Shown here in pieces: positions 1 to 8,405 of a stretch of 64,000 nt of DNA. The notes under the pieces were generated by a model. That model saw nothing but the letters and a program-made list of their open reading frames with translations. It was not told where the DNA came from and made no database searches. Origin of the DNA: JAPPLG01 sp965199935. Its GTDB lineage: Bacteria > Bdellovibrionota > Bdellovibrionia > Bdellovibrionales > UBA1609. The number at the start of each line of letters is the position of its first letter. Position 1 is the stretch's first letter. The position numbers and the translations under genes were made by a program. The stretch covers positions 1-64,000 of the forward strand of contig CBDATD010000002.1 of NCBI GenBank assembly GCA_965199935.1, in the 5' to 3' direction.

Positions 1-15
1 ACATCTTGATTGAAG

Positions 16-1185
16 ATGAAAGCAGTGAAAAAAACTAAAAATTCCTCTTATATTCCTTCTCCGCGTGAGATTAAAAATCATCTGGATTCTTATGTGATTG
101 AGCAGGATCGGGCCAAGAAGATCTTGTCTGTTGCTGTTCACAATCATTACAAAAGAATTCACGCACAAAAAACATATCAGAAAGATGGAGTGGAGATTGC
201 TAAAAGCAATGTTCTGCTGATTGGCCCGACAGGCTCCGGCAAGACGCTGTTGGCTCAAACTATTGCGCGTTTTTTAGATGTTCCCTTTGCGATCGCGGAT
301 GCGACGGCCCTCACAGAAGCAGGGTATGTGGGGGAGGATGTTGAAAATGTTGTGTTGAGCCTGCTTCAAGCTTCCAATTTTTCTGTTGAGCGGGCCCAGA
401 CAGGAATTATCTATATTGATGAAATTGATAAAATCACCCGAAAATCTGAAAATGTTTCCATCACCAGGGATGTCAGCGGGGAAGGAGTTCAGCAGGCTCT
501 TCTTAAAATTTTGGAGGGAACGGTGGCTCACCTGCCCCCTAAAGGCGGCAGAAAGCACCCTCAGCAAGAGTTCATACAGCTGGATACAACAAATATTTTA
601 TTTATCGTAGGCGGGGCTTTTATCGGTTTGGAAAAAATTATTGAAAATAGATTGTCCGATAAATCAATGGGCATTGGCGCCAGAATCAAAACAGAGGAAG
701 AGAGATTAAAATCCGGCGAACAAATTATGGAAAAAGTGGAGCCGGCGGATTTGAGCCGGTATGGGCTGATTCCTGAATTTGTAGGGCGTCTGCCGGTGGT
801 GGCGACATTAGAAGCTTTAGATGAAAAAACTTTAGTGCAAATTTTACAAAAGCCTAAGAATGCTCTAATCAAACAGTATCAAAAATTATTTCAGCTGGAT
901 AATACAGAGTTGGTTTTTGAGCCAAAAGCTGTCTCTGAGATTGCCCGTCAGGCCATAAAAAAGAAGACGGGGGCTAGGGGTTTGAGAAGCGTCATGGAAG
1001 ATGTAATGCTGGATCTCATGTATGAGAATCCATCAATGAAAGGTCATTCTTCTAAAAAATGTGTTATTACTTCATCGGCCGTTCTGAAAAAAGAAAAGCC
1101 TGAGATTAAAGTTCAGCCCAAAAAAACATCCGTGAAAACAGAGAGAAAAAGCTCTGAGAGCGGCAGTGCTGAAAAAATTGCATAG
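16..1185 (+). CDS. clpX: ClpX-type AAA+ unfoldase lacking the N-terminal zinc domain
   Basis: ATP-dependent unfoldase that normally feeds substrates to ClpP in the cytoplasm. The 389-aa product aligns with ClpX from the segment just after the zinc domain (SYIPSPREIKNHLDSYVIEQ). It has Walker A GPTGSGKT at residues 70-77, the GYVG pore loop, Walker B IIYIDEIDKI, the RKH loop in GGRKHPQQEF and sensor 2 GARGLRS. The four-cysteine zinc domain is absent: a TGA at 7-9 closes the frame just upstream, leaving TTG at 10 or ATG at 16 as starts. The ClpP-docking loop, normally GIGFGA, reads GIGA, so the IGF tripeptide is lost. The Lys/Ser-rich tail is an extension. lon follows 51 bp downstream. The family is certain. 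Whether the zinc domain is encoded in another frame to the left cannot be seen here. Confidence 0.93.
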   Translation: MKAVKKTKNSSYIPSPREIKNHLDSYVIEQDRAKKILSVAVHNHYKRIHAQKTYQKDGVEIAKSNVLLIGPTGSGKTLLAQTIARFLDVPFAIADATALTEAGYVGEDVENVVLSLLQASNFSVERAQTGIIYIDEIDKITRKSENVSITRDVSGEGVQQALLKILEGTVAHLPPKGGRKHPQQEFIQLDTTNILFIVGGAFIGLEKIIENRLSDKSMGIGARIKTEEERLKSGEQIMEKVEPADLSRYGLIPEFVGRLPVVATLEALDEKTLVQILQKPKNALIKQYQKLFQLDNTELVFEPKAVSEIARQAIKKKTGARGLRSVMEDVMLDLMYENPSMKGHSSKKCVITSSAVLKKEKPEIKVQPKKTSVKTERKSSESGSAEKIA

Positions 1186-1198
1186 CCCTTTTTCTTCA

Positions 1199-1227
1199 TT
1201 GACTTTTGATCTTTCTCTGCACACAAT
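1199..1227 (+). promoter_or_regulatory. Predicted sigma70-like promoter of lon
   Basis: TTGACT at 1199-1204, a 17-bp spacer and CACAAT at 1222-1227. The start codon at 1237 is only 9 nt beyond the -10 box, so a transcript from here would be nearly leaderless. No strong Shine-Dalgarno is visible. Heat-shock control is known for many lon genes, but no such operator is recognisable here. Confidence 0.5.
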
Positions 1228-1236
1228 GATTAAGAG

Positions 1237-3678
1237 ATGAAAGAAGATCTGCAATTACTGCCTTTGTTGTCCCTTAGAGATTTGGTTGTTTTCCCTCAAA
1301 TGATGCTCCCCCTGTTTGTGGGGCGTGAAAAAAGCATGCAGGCTCTGCAGGAAGCCTTAAGATCCAAATCAGACATTGTATTGGCGACACAAAAACACGC
1401 CAAAAACGACCACCCTGAACCTGGTGATATTTTTCAGGTGGGGACAGTAGGCGCTATTATTCAACACTTGCATCTTTCAGACGGCACTATCAAGGTTATG
1501 GTGGAGGGGAAATACCGCGTTCGTATTGAAGATTTTGGAGATACAGATAAATTTTTCACGGTTCGGGTGAAGGAGATTGAAGAAACAATACAGGATAAAA
1601 CTCATGCCAGAGCTTTAATGAGAATGGTTTGCCAGGCCTTTGAAAATTTTGTCAAACTCAATAGGCAAATGGCCGCTGAGACAGTGGCCCGCGCTTTTTC
1701 CATTAAAGAGTATGGGGTTTTGGCGGATTATATTGCTTCTCAGTTGAATTTGAAAATGGAAGACAAACAAAGGCTTTTGGAAATTGTGGATGCCGGCGAG
1801 AGATTGAGAGAAGTTTTAAAATGCATCACCAACGAGATTGAAATTATCAAAGCAGAGAAGAAGATACGCTCTAGAGTGAAAGAGCAGATGGAGCGTTCAC
1901 AAAGAGAGTATTATTTGAATGAACAGCTGCAGGCGATACAAAAAGAATTGGGGGAAAAGGATGACTACCACAACGAGCTGAAAGAGTTTCAGGCTCAGGC
2001 TGAGAAGAAGAAGTGGATTCCGGAAGCCAAAGAGAAAATCGAAAAAGAGATTAAAAAGTTGAAAATGATGTCTTCAATGAGCGCGGAGGCCGCGGTGGTT
2101 CGAAACTATGTGGATTGGATGCTGGCTCTTCCCTGGAAGGATTATGTGAAAGAAAAGAAAAATCTGGAAGAAGCTGAACGCATTTTAAATAATGATCATT
2201 GGGGGCTTTCTCGTGTGAAGGAGCGTATTTTAGAACATTTAGCAGTCCGCACTCTCACGAAGGATGTGAGCAGTCCTATTTTGTGCTTTTTAGGCCCTCC
2301 GGGTGTGGGAAAAACATCTTTGGCCCGCTCTATTGCAAAATCCTTAGGCCGTCCTTTTGCGCGTATTTCTTTAGGCGGTGTGCAGGATGAAGCTGAGATT
2401 CGAGGCCACCGCAGAACTTATGTAGGGGCTATGCCCGGCAAAATTATTCAAGCTATGAGAAAAGTGAAAAAAGGCAATCCGGTGATGCTGTTGGATGAGG
2501 TGGACAAAATCAGTGTTCATTTTAGAGGGGATCCGGCGGCCGCTCTTTTAGAAGCATTGGACCCTGAACAAAACAACAGCTTTCAAGATCACTACTTGGA
2601 AGTAGATTATGATTTGTCCCCCACTTTTTTTATTACAACAGCGAATTCCATTCATCCTATTCCACGCCCTCTTTTGGACCGGATGGAAGTGATCTCTATT
2701 GAAGGCTACATTGAAAGCGAGAAGCTCAATATTGCTAAAAAGCATTTGGTGGGAAAGCAAATACAAAAACACGGGCTGCAGCCTTTTAATGTGGGGGTGA
2801 CGGACTCCGCTTTGAAAGAAATTATCCGCTACTACACGAGAGAGGCCGGGGTTCGAAATTTGGAAAGACAGCTGGCCTCCTGCTTTAGAAAATTAGCAAA
2901 AGATTTGGTGTCAAAACATAGAAATAAGATGGAGGATTTTAAAAATGCTTCTGGAGGCATTTCTTTAACTCAAAAATCCATTAAGGATTATTTAGGAGAA
3001 AGAAAACACCGCTTTGGACGGGTGGAAAAAGAAAATGAAATTGGACTGACAAATGGTTTGGCTTGGACGGAGACAGGAGGGGATCTGCTGGTGGTGGAAG
3101 CTTCTGTGATCCCCGGTAAAGGCAAATACATTCTCACTGGACAGATGGGTGATGTGATGAAAGAATCCTGTTCGGCGGCCCTAAGTTATGTGAGGTCCAG
3201 AGGTCCTCTTTTTGACGTTTCAAAGGAATTTTTTGAACAGCATGATTTTCATATTCATGTACCGGAGGGGGCGGTGCCTAAGGACGGCCCTTCTGCGGGG
3301 ATTGCCATCGCTTGTAGCGTTGTTTCTGCGGTGACGAAATTTCCTGTTAAAAAAACAACAGCGATGACAGGGGAGGTGACTCTAAGGGGCAGGGTCTTGG
3401 CTATTGGAGGTTTAAAAGAAAAAATATTAGCGGCATATCGGGAAGGCATTAAGACTGTTTTGATTCCAAAAGAGAATGAAAAAGATTTAAGAGATAAAGA
3501 CACCGGGGTTCCTCAGGAAATTTTAAAACAAATAGAGGTGTTGACGGTGGATCATGTGGATCAAGTTTTAGTTAATGCTTTGGGAATCAAATCTGCTAAT
3601 CAGTTGTTCAAACTTCGCTCCAAAAAAGACTCCGGACTCAAAGCCCATTACAAAGGACACACTTACTATTCCCATTAG
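1237..3678 (+). CDS. lon: ATP-dependent protease Lon
   Basis: Homo-oligomeric cytoplasmic serine protease that degrades misfolded and regulatory proteins. The 813 aa match the family's usual length. In order: the LON substrate-binding domain (LLSLRDLVVFPQMMLPLFVG at the start), a charged coiled coil at about residues 195-270, the AAA+ module with Walker A GPPGVGKTS and Walker B VMLLDEVDKI, and the S16 protease domain. The catalytic Ser686 lies in PKDGPSAGIAI, and the partner Lys (about residue 729) in GGLKEKILAA. The C terminus carries about 20 extra basic residues. It follows clpX in the same direction but has its own promoter-like sequence. ATG at 1237 puts the canonical N terminus in frame. 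Confidence 0.98.
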   Translation: MKEDLQLLPLLSLRDLVVFPQMMLPLFVGREKSMQALQEALRSKSDIVLATQKHAKNDHPEPGDIFQVGTVGAIIQHLHLSDGTIKVMVEGKYRVRIEDFGDTDKFFTVRVKEIEETIQDKTHARALMRMVCQAFENFVKLNRQMAAETVARAFSIKEYGVLADYIASQLNLKMEDKQRLLEIVDAGERLREVLKCITNEIEIIKAEKKIRSRVKEQMERSQREYYLNEQLQAIQKELGEKDDYHNELKEFQAQAEKKKWIPEAKEKIEKEIKKLKMMSSMSAEAAVVRNYVDWMLALPWKDYVKEKKNLEEAERILNNDHWGLSRVKERILEHLAVRTLTKDVSSPILCFLGPPGVGKTSLARSIAKSLGRPFARISLGGVQDEAEIRGHRRTYVGAMPGKIIQAMRKVKKGNPVMLLDEVDKISVHFRGDPAAALLEALDPEQNNSFQDHYLEVDYDLSPTFFITTANSIHPIPRPLLDRMEVISIEGYIESEKLNIAKKHLVGKQIQKHGLQPFNVGVTDSALKEIIRYYTREAGVRNLERQLASCFRKLAKDLVSKHRNKMEDFKNASGGISLTQKSIKDYLGERKHRFGRVEKENEIGLTNGLAWTETGGDLLVVEASVIPGKGKYILTGQMGDVMKESCSAALSYVRSRGPLFDVSKEFFEQHDFHIHVPEGAVPKDGPSAGIAIACSVVSAVTKFPVKKTTAMTGEVTLRGRVLAIGGLKEKILAAYREGIKTVLIPKENEKDLRDKDTGVPQEILKQIEVLTVDHVDQVLVNALGIKSANQLFKLRSKKDSGLKAHYKGHTYYSH

Positions 3679-3720
3679 CTTTTTTTGTACGCTGTCTCTG
3701 TATTCACGTATCTTCCAGTG

Positions 3721-4175
3721 AAAGCGAAGGCAGACGAATCTTCAAAGCTCAGACATGCGTTTTGAGACAGAGCAAACTTCGTCTGCTCTGTCCCAAAGCC
3801 GAACTCGTTTGAACTTCCGCCTGCCTTCGCTTTTCTACATACGTTTTTGCCTGTGCGAAAGCAAAGGCAGACGAATCTTCAAAGCTCAAACATACATTTT
3901 GAGACAGAGCAAACTTCGTCTGCTCTGTCCCAAATCCGAACTCGTTTGAATCTCCGCCTGCCTTCGCTTTTCTACATACGTTTTTGCCTGTGCGAAAGCG
4001 AAGGCAGACGAATCTTCAAAGCTCAGACATGCGTTTTGAGACAGAGCAAACTTCGTCTGCTCTGTCCCAAATCCGAACTCGTTTGAACTTCCGCCTGCCT
4101 TCGCTTTTCTACATACGTTTTTGCCTGTGCGAAAGCGAAGGCAGACGAATCTTCAAAGCTCAGACATGCGTTTTG
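3721..4175. repeat. Tandem array of a 137-bp nested palindrome, 3.3 copies
   Basis: Copies begin at 3721, 3858, 3995 and 4132 (the last only 44 bp), with an exact 137-bp period and a few substitutions. Each unit is itself a large imperfect inverted repeat. An outer arm, AAAGCGAAGGCAG, pairs with CTGCCTTCGCTTT near the unit's end. An inner arm, GACAGAGCA, pairs with TGCTCTGTC around a short AACTTCGTC loop. Short open frames run across the copies, but 137 is not a multiple of 3, so they change frame from unit to unit and are not credible genes. It lies between lon and the exported-protein cassette. Possible roles are a REP/BIME-like element, an mRNA stabiliser or a small structured RNA. Confidence 0.93.
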
Positions 4176-4263
4176 CCGCAGAACTAGCTTTTTTATAAAC
4201 CTTTGGGAGCTTCAAACACATAACTTGCTCCAGAGGCTCATGAAGAGCACTGCCTGCTCTTGT

Positions 4264-4293
4264 ACGTCACTCCTGTGGAAGCAGGAATCCAGT
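4264..4293. repeat. Single REP-like palindrome
   Basis: The sequence ACGTCACTCCTGTGGAAGCA followed by GGAATCCAGT is a small hairpin, CCTG-TGGAAG-CAGG at 4272-4285. The same layout (CGTCAC, pyrimidine-rich arm, GAAAGC loop, purine arm) recurs near 33.4 kb and inside purH, so it belongs to a dispersed family. The rest of 4176-4357 shows nothing else. Confidence 0.55.
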
Positions 4294-4357
4294 TGAAACT
4301 GCCAAGTCAGCATATGTAGGAATGACTGTGAAAAGTTTACACACCAAAGGAATCTTT

Positions 4358-4387
4358 TTGCCGAACAAAACAAGGTAATGTTATAAA
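4358..4387 (+). promoter_or_regulatory. Predicted promoter of the exported-protein cassette
   Basis: TTGCCG at 4358-4363, an 18-bp spacer and TATAAA at 4382-4387. The ATG at 4430 lies about 42 nt downstream, giving a normal leader. It would drive both cassette genes, which overlap by 4 bp. Confidence 0.5.
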
Positions 4388-4429
4388 AGCACACTGTATT
4401 TTTTTTAAACAAGGCTGTGTGTGAGTTTT

Positions 4430-7400
4430 ATGTTCAGAAATTTATTTCAAAAAATTAAAAATTACAATCTCCATTTCTTATTTCTCTGCTTTTTCGTTAT
4501 TCTTCAATCTCAGTCCTCAGAAGAACACTTTGCCGCCGGCCGCTCCTTCACAGCAGAAAATTCCAATTATCAGCCTGAAACTTTGGAAGAAAGCCTCCAC
4601 TACATAGAGCTTTACGAATTTCTCTCCAAAAATCACAATGCATTTTTGCTTTTAGAATCCGCCCGAAAAGGCGGAGTGTATTACAGCGCCGCTCAAGAAG
4701 AATTCATCAGATATGTGATGAACCCTCTTCCTGATTTGAAAGCGGGTTTTGATTTAATAAATAATAACACCAGCCTCAAAGCTAGAGCTAAAATAGGCGG
4801 ACAGCTTCAAGGTGCGGACGTCAGCCTCTTAGCTGAACTGGACTTAAAAGAGCTAAGTAAAGACATCTTTGACCGCCTTATAGATAAAGACCACAATGAG
4901 CAGATTGCAGACACCGCCAAATACTACACTAGAGAGACTTACACCTGCATAGAAAGCCCTTATCAATGTCCCATGAATGCTCTTTCTCATCAAAGACTGG
5001 CTGTCAGAATGGTGGATCAGCATTTTCACAATTTTCCCAAAGCCGTAGATTCAAACGGCAATTTATTAAGTTTTGAGCAAAAAGCTGAAGACTCTTCTCC
5101 GGCACAGCTGGAAACGGCAAACGCTCTTTTTAATGCCGGCAGGCTGAGAAAAATTTCCTCCCAGGTAGAAGGCATTTCAGCGGCAAATGAACAAAATGCT
5201 CAAGACATTACACTCAGCAGAGAAGAATTAATCAAAACTGTGAACAAACACGCGCAAAATTTCCAAGAGGAATCTCTTCGAGAAATAGAGAAGAGGAGGC
5301 AGGCCGGAAGGAAAAACCTGAGAGAAACAGATCCGGACTATATGAATGAAGACCCTGTTGTTTTATCAGCTGACAACAATATCAAAAAATGGAAAACAGA
5401 AAAAGAAGATCTGTTAAAGGATTTTGAACAAGGAAAAATCTCACAGGCAAAATATGATCAAGAAATAGAAAACATCGACCGCACTATATCAGCCAAAGAG
5501 ACAGATATTGAAGTTTATAAGTTTAAAAGAGGCATGCAGAATAAAATGGCCTGGGCCGGGGCGGTGTCCGCCGGCGCCAAAGTCTTAGGGGCTCCGGAGG
5601 AAATTGTTCAGCTCAGCCAAGCAGTTCAAGCCGGTATGCAGACTTTTGATGCTGTGGGGTCTATGATTATAGCGGGGGCTGTCGATCCAACAGGCATTAC
5701 ACTGGCTTTAAATGGTGTTTCAGCCATCTTTCAAATAGTATCGGGTGTACCCAGCACAGATCAAATTATAGTAGATTCTTTAAATCAATTAAGAAAAGGA
5801 CAGGTTCAAATTGTTAATAAACTGAAAGAGATGGATATGAAGATTGAAGGCGTGGACGCCAAAGTAGAAAGCATTATTGATCTGCTCAATATGAGCTACA
5901 CGCAGATCACACAGAAATTGGATCATGTTGCAGACGAGCTTCACAGAATCGAAAATGAAATAATTTTGGCTATAGAAGAGAGTAGAAATGCCGCAGATAA
6001 AGAATTTCAAAATATTGCGGCTCATTTTACGGATGACAGCCGTGTCACTTTGGATTTGTTTGAAACCTGGGGACGCCTTCATTTGAACGAAATACTATCC
6101 CAATGCAAACAGTATAAAGATCAATACGATCAAACCAACCACATTCGATTTTATCATGATTACAACTGGTGTATGGACGAAGCAAGAAATCAGCTTTCGA
6201 TGATTCAAGAACGCTTGTCGGATCTTTTTCAAAAAGCCAAACACCGCTTTGGTTCAGACACTTATGTTCATTTTGGAGAAATTAAAGATTTTAGCATCAC
6301 TAAAGTGGTTTCAGAGTGGAACAAAAAAGTGGAAGACCGCATTGGCCTTCTGCCGTCGATCGTCTCTTGGCTTGGCGGGCAGTCACGATACATAAACAAC
6401 AATAGCATAAAAAATCTCTGGTCCAATGAAGAAGAGCAGTGGAAAGAATACGAACAATTTTCAAACAGCCTTAAAAGTTTGAGTGTAAAGCATCCTGGGT
6501 TTTATGATGAGGTTGTGTCTGTTTACGCCCCTTTGACGGAGCAGCTGCCTCGGCCTGAGTATTTAAGTTTTGTCAGAGGGTCTCCATCTTCGGATTATGA
6601 GGATAAACAGCTTATGGAGATATGCCAAAATTTAAAATATATTGAAGACCTTTCTTTTTACAATAGAAAACACCTTGAAAAAGCCTGGTGGGTTTATTTG
6701 CATCTCTCAGATCAAATGAGAAAAAGTTTGGATCGGTTTTTTGAAAACAATCTTTTACAGCTTCTAGAAAACTATAAAAGTTATGACCCATCTGATTCCT
6801 CTTCAGCAAAAGAAGACTGCAACTGCAGTAGTGTCTATACTCAAACAAAAGATGCCTTCTTTAAATATATGTCCAGCCGGAGGCAGACAGATATTTTCGA
6901 ATATATTGCAGATAAAAAATATAGTATTCATGAGTTTCTAAAGCTCGATCCTGAAGAAACGGTCCAACAAGCTATGAATCGTAAACATATCACTGACCAG
7001 TATCTAGTGAATGAAGGTTTTTCTCAAACAGTGCAGGGGAACTGCTTGAGAGTGCAAAAATCAGGTGAAGATTCTTCATCGAAAAAAGTTCCCTATGTGG
7101 AAGCAGAGTTGGAGATTGAAGAGCAACAACAGCATTTTACAGCCGTACAAGGACGGCTTCAAAGAGAAAAAAAATGTGTGATCATAGATAGAGAAGGGGT
7201 TATGGAAGGTCTAAACAAGGGGAGCTTATTTAGAGTAGAGCAGTATGCTCCGCTTAAAAATGTGATTGGAAAAACAGAGTACAAACTGGGCCACGCCTGT
7301 TTATTGTTTGCACGCAGGCTTGATGGACAAGGCACTGGTGCTGTTATTGGAGGTATTGTTGGAGGGGCGGCAGGTTTTTTAGTGGATATTTTTACCGGAG

Positions 7401-8344
7401 GGGCTACTGGAGGTGCTGGAACAGCTGGAGGAGCAGCTGCAGGAGCTATGTTGGGAGCAAAGATTGATGGGGAAGAGTTCGCTTTCAGTTTGTGTGAAAT
7501 TGCTGAACTGAGACCTGGTGTTGACAAAAGTTATTCAAACGAAATAACAGCTGTAGGGGGTTCGTTGAGCCGGCTTTACTATAAGAAAAAACCTTTAACT
7601 TCGTACTTGAAAAGCACACTTGAAACAATTCCCGTTCCTCCAAAACTCGACGTGACAGAGTCTATTATTTCTACACCAAGGATAGAAGCACAACAGATGG
7701 ATGCGGTCAAAACAATGCAGATAGAGGTTTGGCCTTATCATTTTGTGTGCAAAAAGAAAGCCTGCTTAAAGTTTGGAACAAAAAGAGTTCAGGACAGAGA
7801 AGAGTGGGTTCAGACAGCCGCTATACAGATTAGGCAAACACAAATGTATTTAAATGAACAGCTTAAAAGTTGGTTTAAAACAGCAGAGGTGAGCAAGGAT
7901 GATACTGAGGGCGTTTCGAAACTAAGTGGAAGCTTTTTTTCACAAATTGAGGCAGAGGGCAACAACACTGAAAGCAGTTCAAAATTTCATTTGCTGTTGC
8001 CTAAAAGTGCTTTAGCTTTGGATACTATGGCCCGCGCCGGCTACGGACAGAATTTAAAAGATCAGCCCGAATTATCCAAAATTATTGATGTTGAATTGGA
8101 AAACTTAAAACAGGACACCAGCGAATTAAGACCAGAACAAATACTAGAGCTTATTCAAAACCTAAGAAGTCTGCCGGAGGAGGGTCAAGAAATTCCTGCT
8201 TTGCCCGTTCAGCCTATCCGTAAAGACATTCCTCCAGGTTTGGGAAACACAGAAGACCGCTATCAGGCCCTGAATATTATTTTAAATCGGAGCTATCTCA
8301 GTCCGAAGGAATGCCGTGATCTTAAAAAGGAGAGAAGACAATGA
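4430..8344 (+). CDS. Large exported coiled-coil protein with Gly-zipper segment, unknown family
   Basis: Not recognised. The 1304-aa product begins with a basic N terminus and a hydrophobic stretch (FLFLCFFVILQS) typical of a signal peptide. A GTG at 4421 is in frame, but ATG at 4430 gives the cleaner signal. Charged helices rich in E/K/Q fill residues 150-370. A hydrophobic, small-residue segment follows at about 373-440. A heptad-like coiled coil at about 453-523 (QLRKGQVQIVNKLKEMDMKI and on) comes next. A Gly/Ala-rich segment at about 964-1011 (GGIVGGAAGFLVDIFTGG) resembles a glycine-zipper membrane hairpin. Hydrophobic hairpin plus coiled coil is reminiscent of alpha-helical pore formers, but this is only an analogy. 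It overlaps the lipoprotein gene by 4 bp (ATGA), so translation is probably coupled. Confidence 0.85.
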   Translation: MFRNLFQKIKNYNLHFLFLCFFVILQSQSSEEHFAAGRSFTAENSNYQPETLEESLHYIELYEFLSKNHNAFLLLESARKGGVYYSAAQEEFIRYVMNPLPDLKAGFDLINNNTSLKARAKIGGQLQGADVSLLAELDLKELSKDIFDRLIDKDHNEQIADTAKYYTRETYTCIESPYQCPMNALSHQRLAVRMVDQHFHNFPKAVDSNGNLLSFEQKAEDSSPAQLETANALFNAGRLRKISSQVEGISAANEQNAQDITLSREELIKTVNKHAQNFQEESLREIEKRRQAGRKNLRETDPDYMNEDPVVLSADNNIKKWKTEKEDLLKDFEQGKISQAKYDQEIENIDRTISAKETDIEVYKFKRGMQNKMAWAGAVSAGAKVLGAPEEIVQLSQAVQAGMQTFDAVGSMIIAGAVDPTGITLALNGVSAIFQIVSGVPSTDQIIVDSLNQLRKGQVQIVNKLKEMDMKIEGVDAKVESIIDLLNMSYTQITQKLDHVADELHRIENEIILAIEESRNAADKEFQNIAAHFTDDSRVTLDLFETWGRLHLNEILSQCKQYKDQYDQTNHIRFYHDYNWCMDEARNQLSMIQERLSDLFQKAKHRFGSDTYVHFGEIKDFSITKVVSEWNKKVEDRIGLLPSIVSWLGGQSRYINNNSIKNLWSNEEEQWKEYEQFSNSLKSLSVKHPGFYDEVVSVYAPLTEQLPRPEYLSFVRGSPSSDYEDKQLMEICQNLKYIEDLSFYNRKHLEKAWWVYLHLSDQMRKSLDRFFENNLLQLLENYKSYDPSDSSSAKEDCNCSSVYTQTKDAFFKYMSSRRQTDIFEYIADKKYSIHEFLKLDPEETVQQAMNRKHITDQYLVNEGFSQTVQGNCLRVQKSGEDSSSKKVPYVEAELEIEEQQQHFTAVQGRLQREKKCVIIDREGVMEGLNKGSLFRVEQYAPLKNVIGKTEYKLGHACLLFARRLDGQGTGAVIGGIVGGAAGFLVDIFTGGATGGAGTAGGAAAGAMLGAKIDGEEFAFSLCEIAELRPGVDKSYSNEITAVGGSLSRLYYKKKPLTSYLKSTLETIPVPPKLDVTESIISTPRIEAQQMDAVKTMQIEVWPYHFVCKKKACLKFGTKRVQDREEWVQTAAIQIRQTQMYLNEQLKSWFKTAEVSKDDTEGVSKLSGSFFSQIEAEGNNTESSSKFHLLLPKSALALDTMARAGYGQNLKDQPELSKIIDVELENLKQDTSELRPEQILELIQNLRSLPEEGQEIPALPVQPIRKDIPPGLGNTEDRYQALNIILNRSYLSPKECRDLKKERRQ

Positions 8345-8405
8345 GAACACTTTATTTTCTAACGGCTTTTATGCTGATACACTGTGGGAACAGCCCTCTG
8401 CTGGA
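8338..8405 (+). repeat. Direct repeat, upstream copy (signal-peptide region)
   Basis: This 68-bp block covers the ATGA junction and the first 21 codons of the lipoprotein gene. It recurs at 10098-10165 with two T-to-C differences (8385/10145 and 8402/10162), 1760 bp away. Recombination between the two would excise the whole gene. Confidence 0.97.

Noticed and set aside
3721..4175. Possible CRISPR array
   Set aside because: The whole 137-bp unit repeats without unique spacers, and no cas genes are present.
3755..4187. Three short plus-strand frames across the 137-bp array
   Set aside because: They are similar only because the DNA repeats. The period is not a multiple of three, the frames shift between copies, and no start signal is present.
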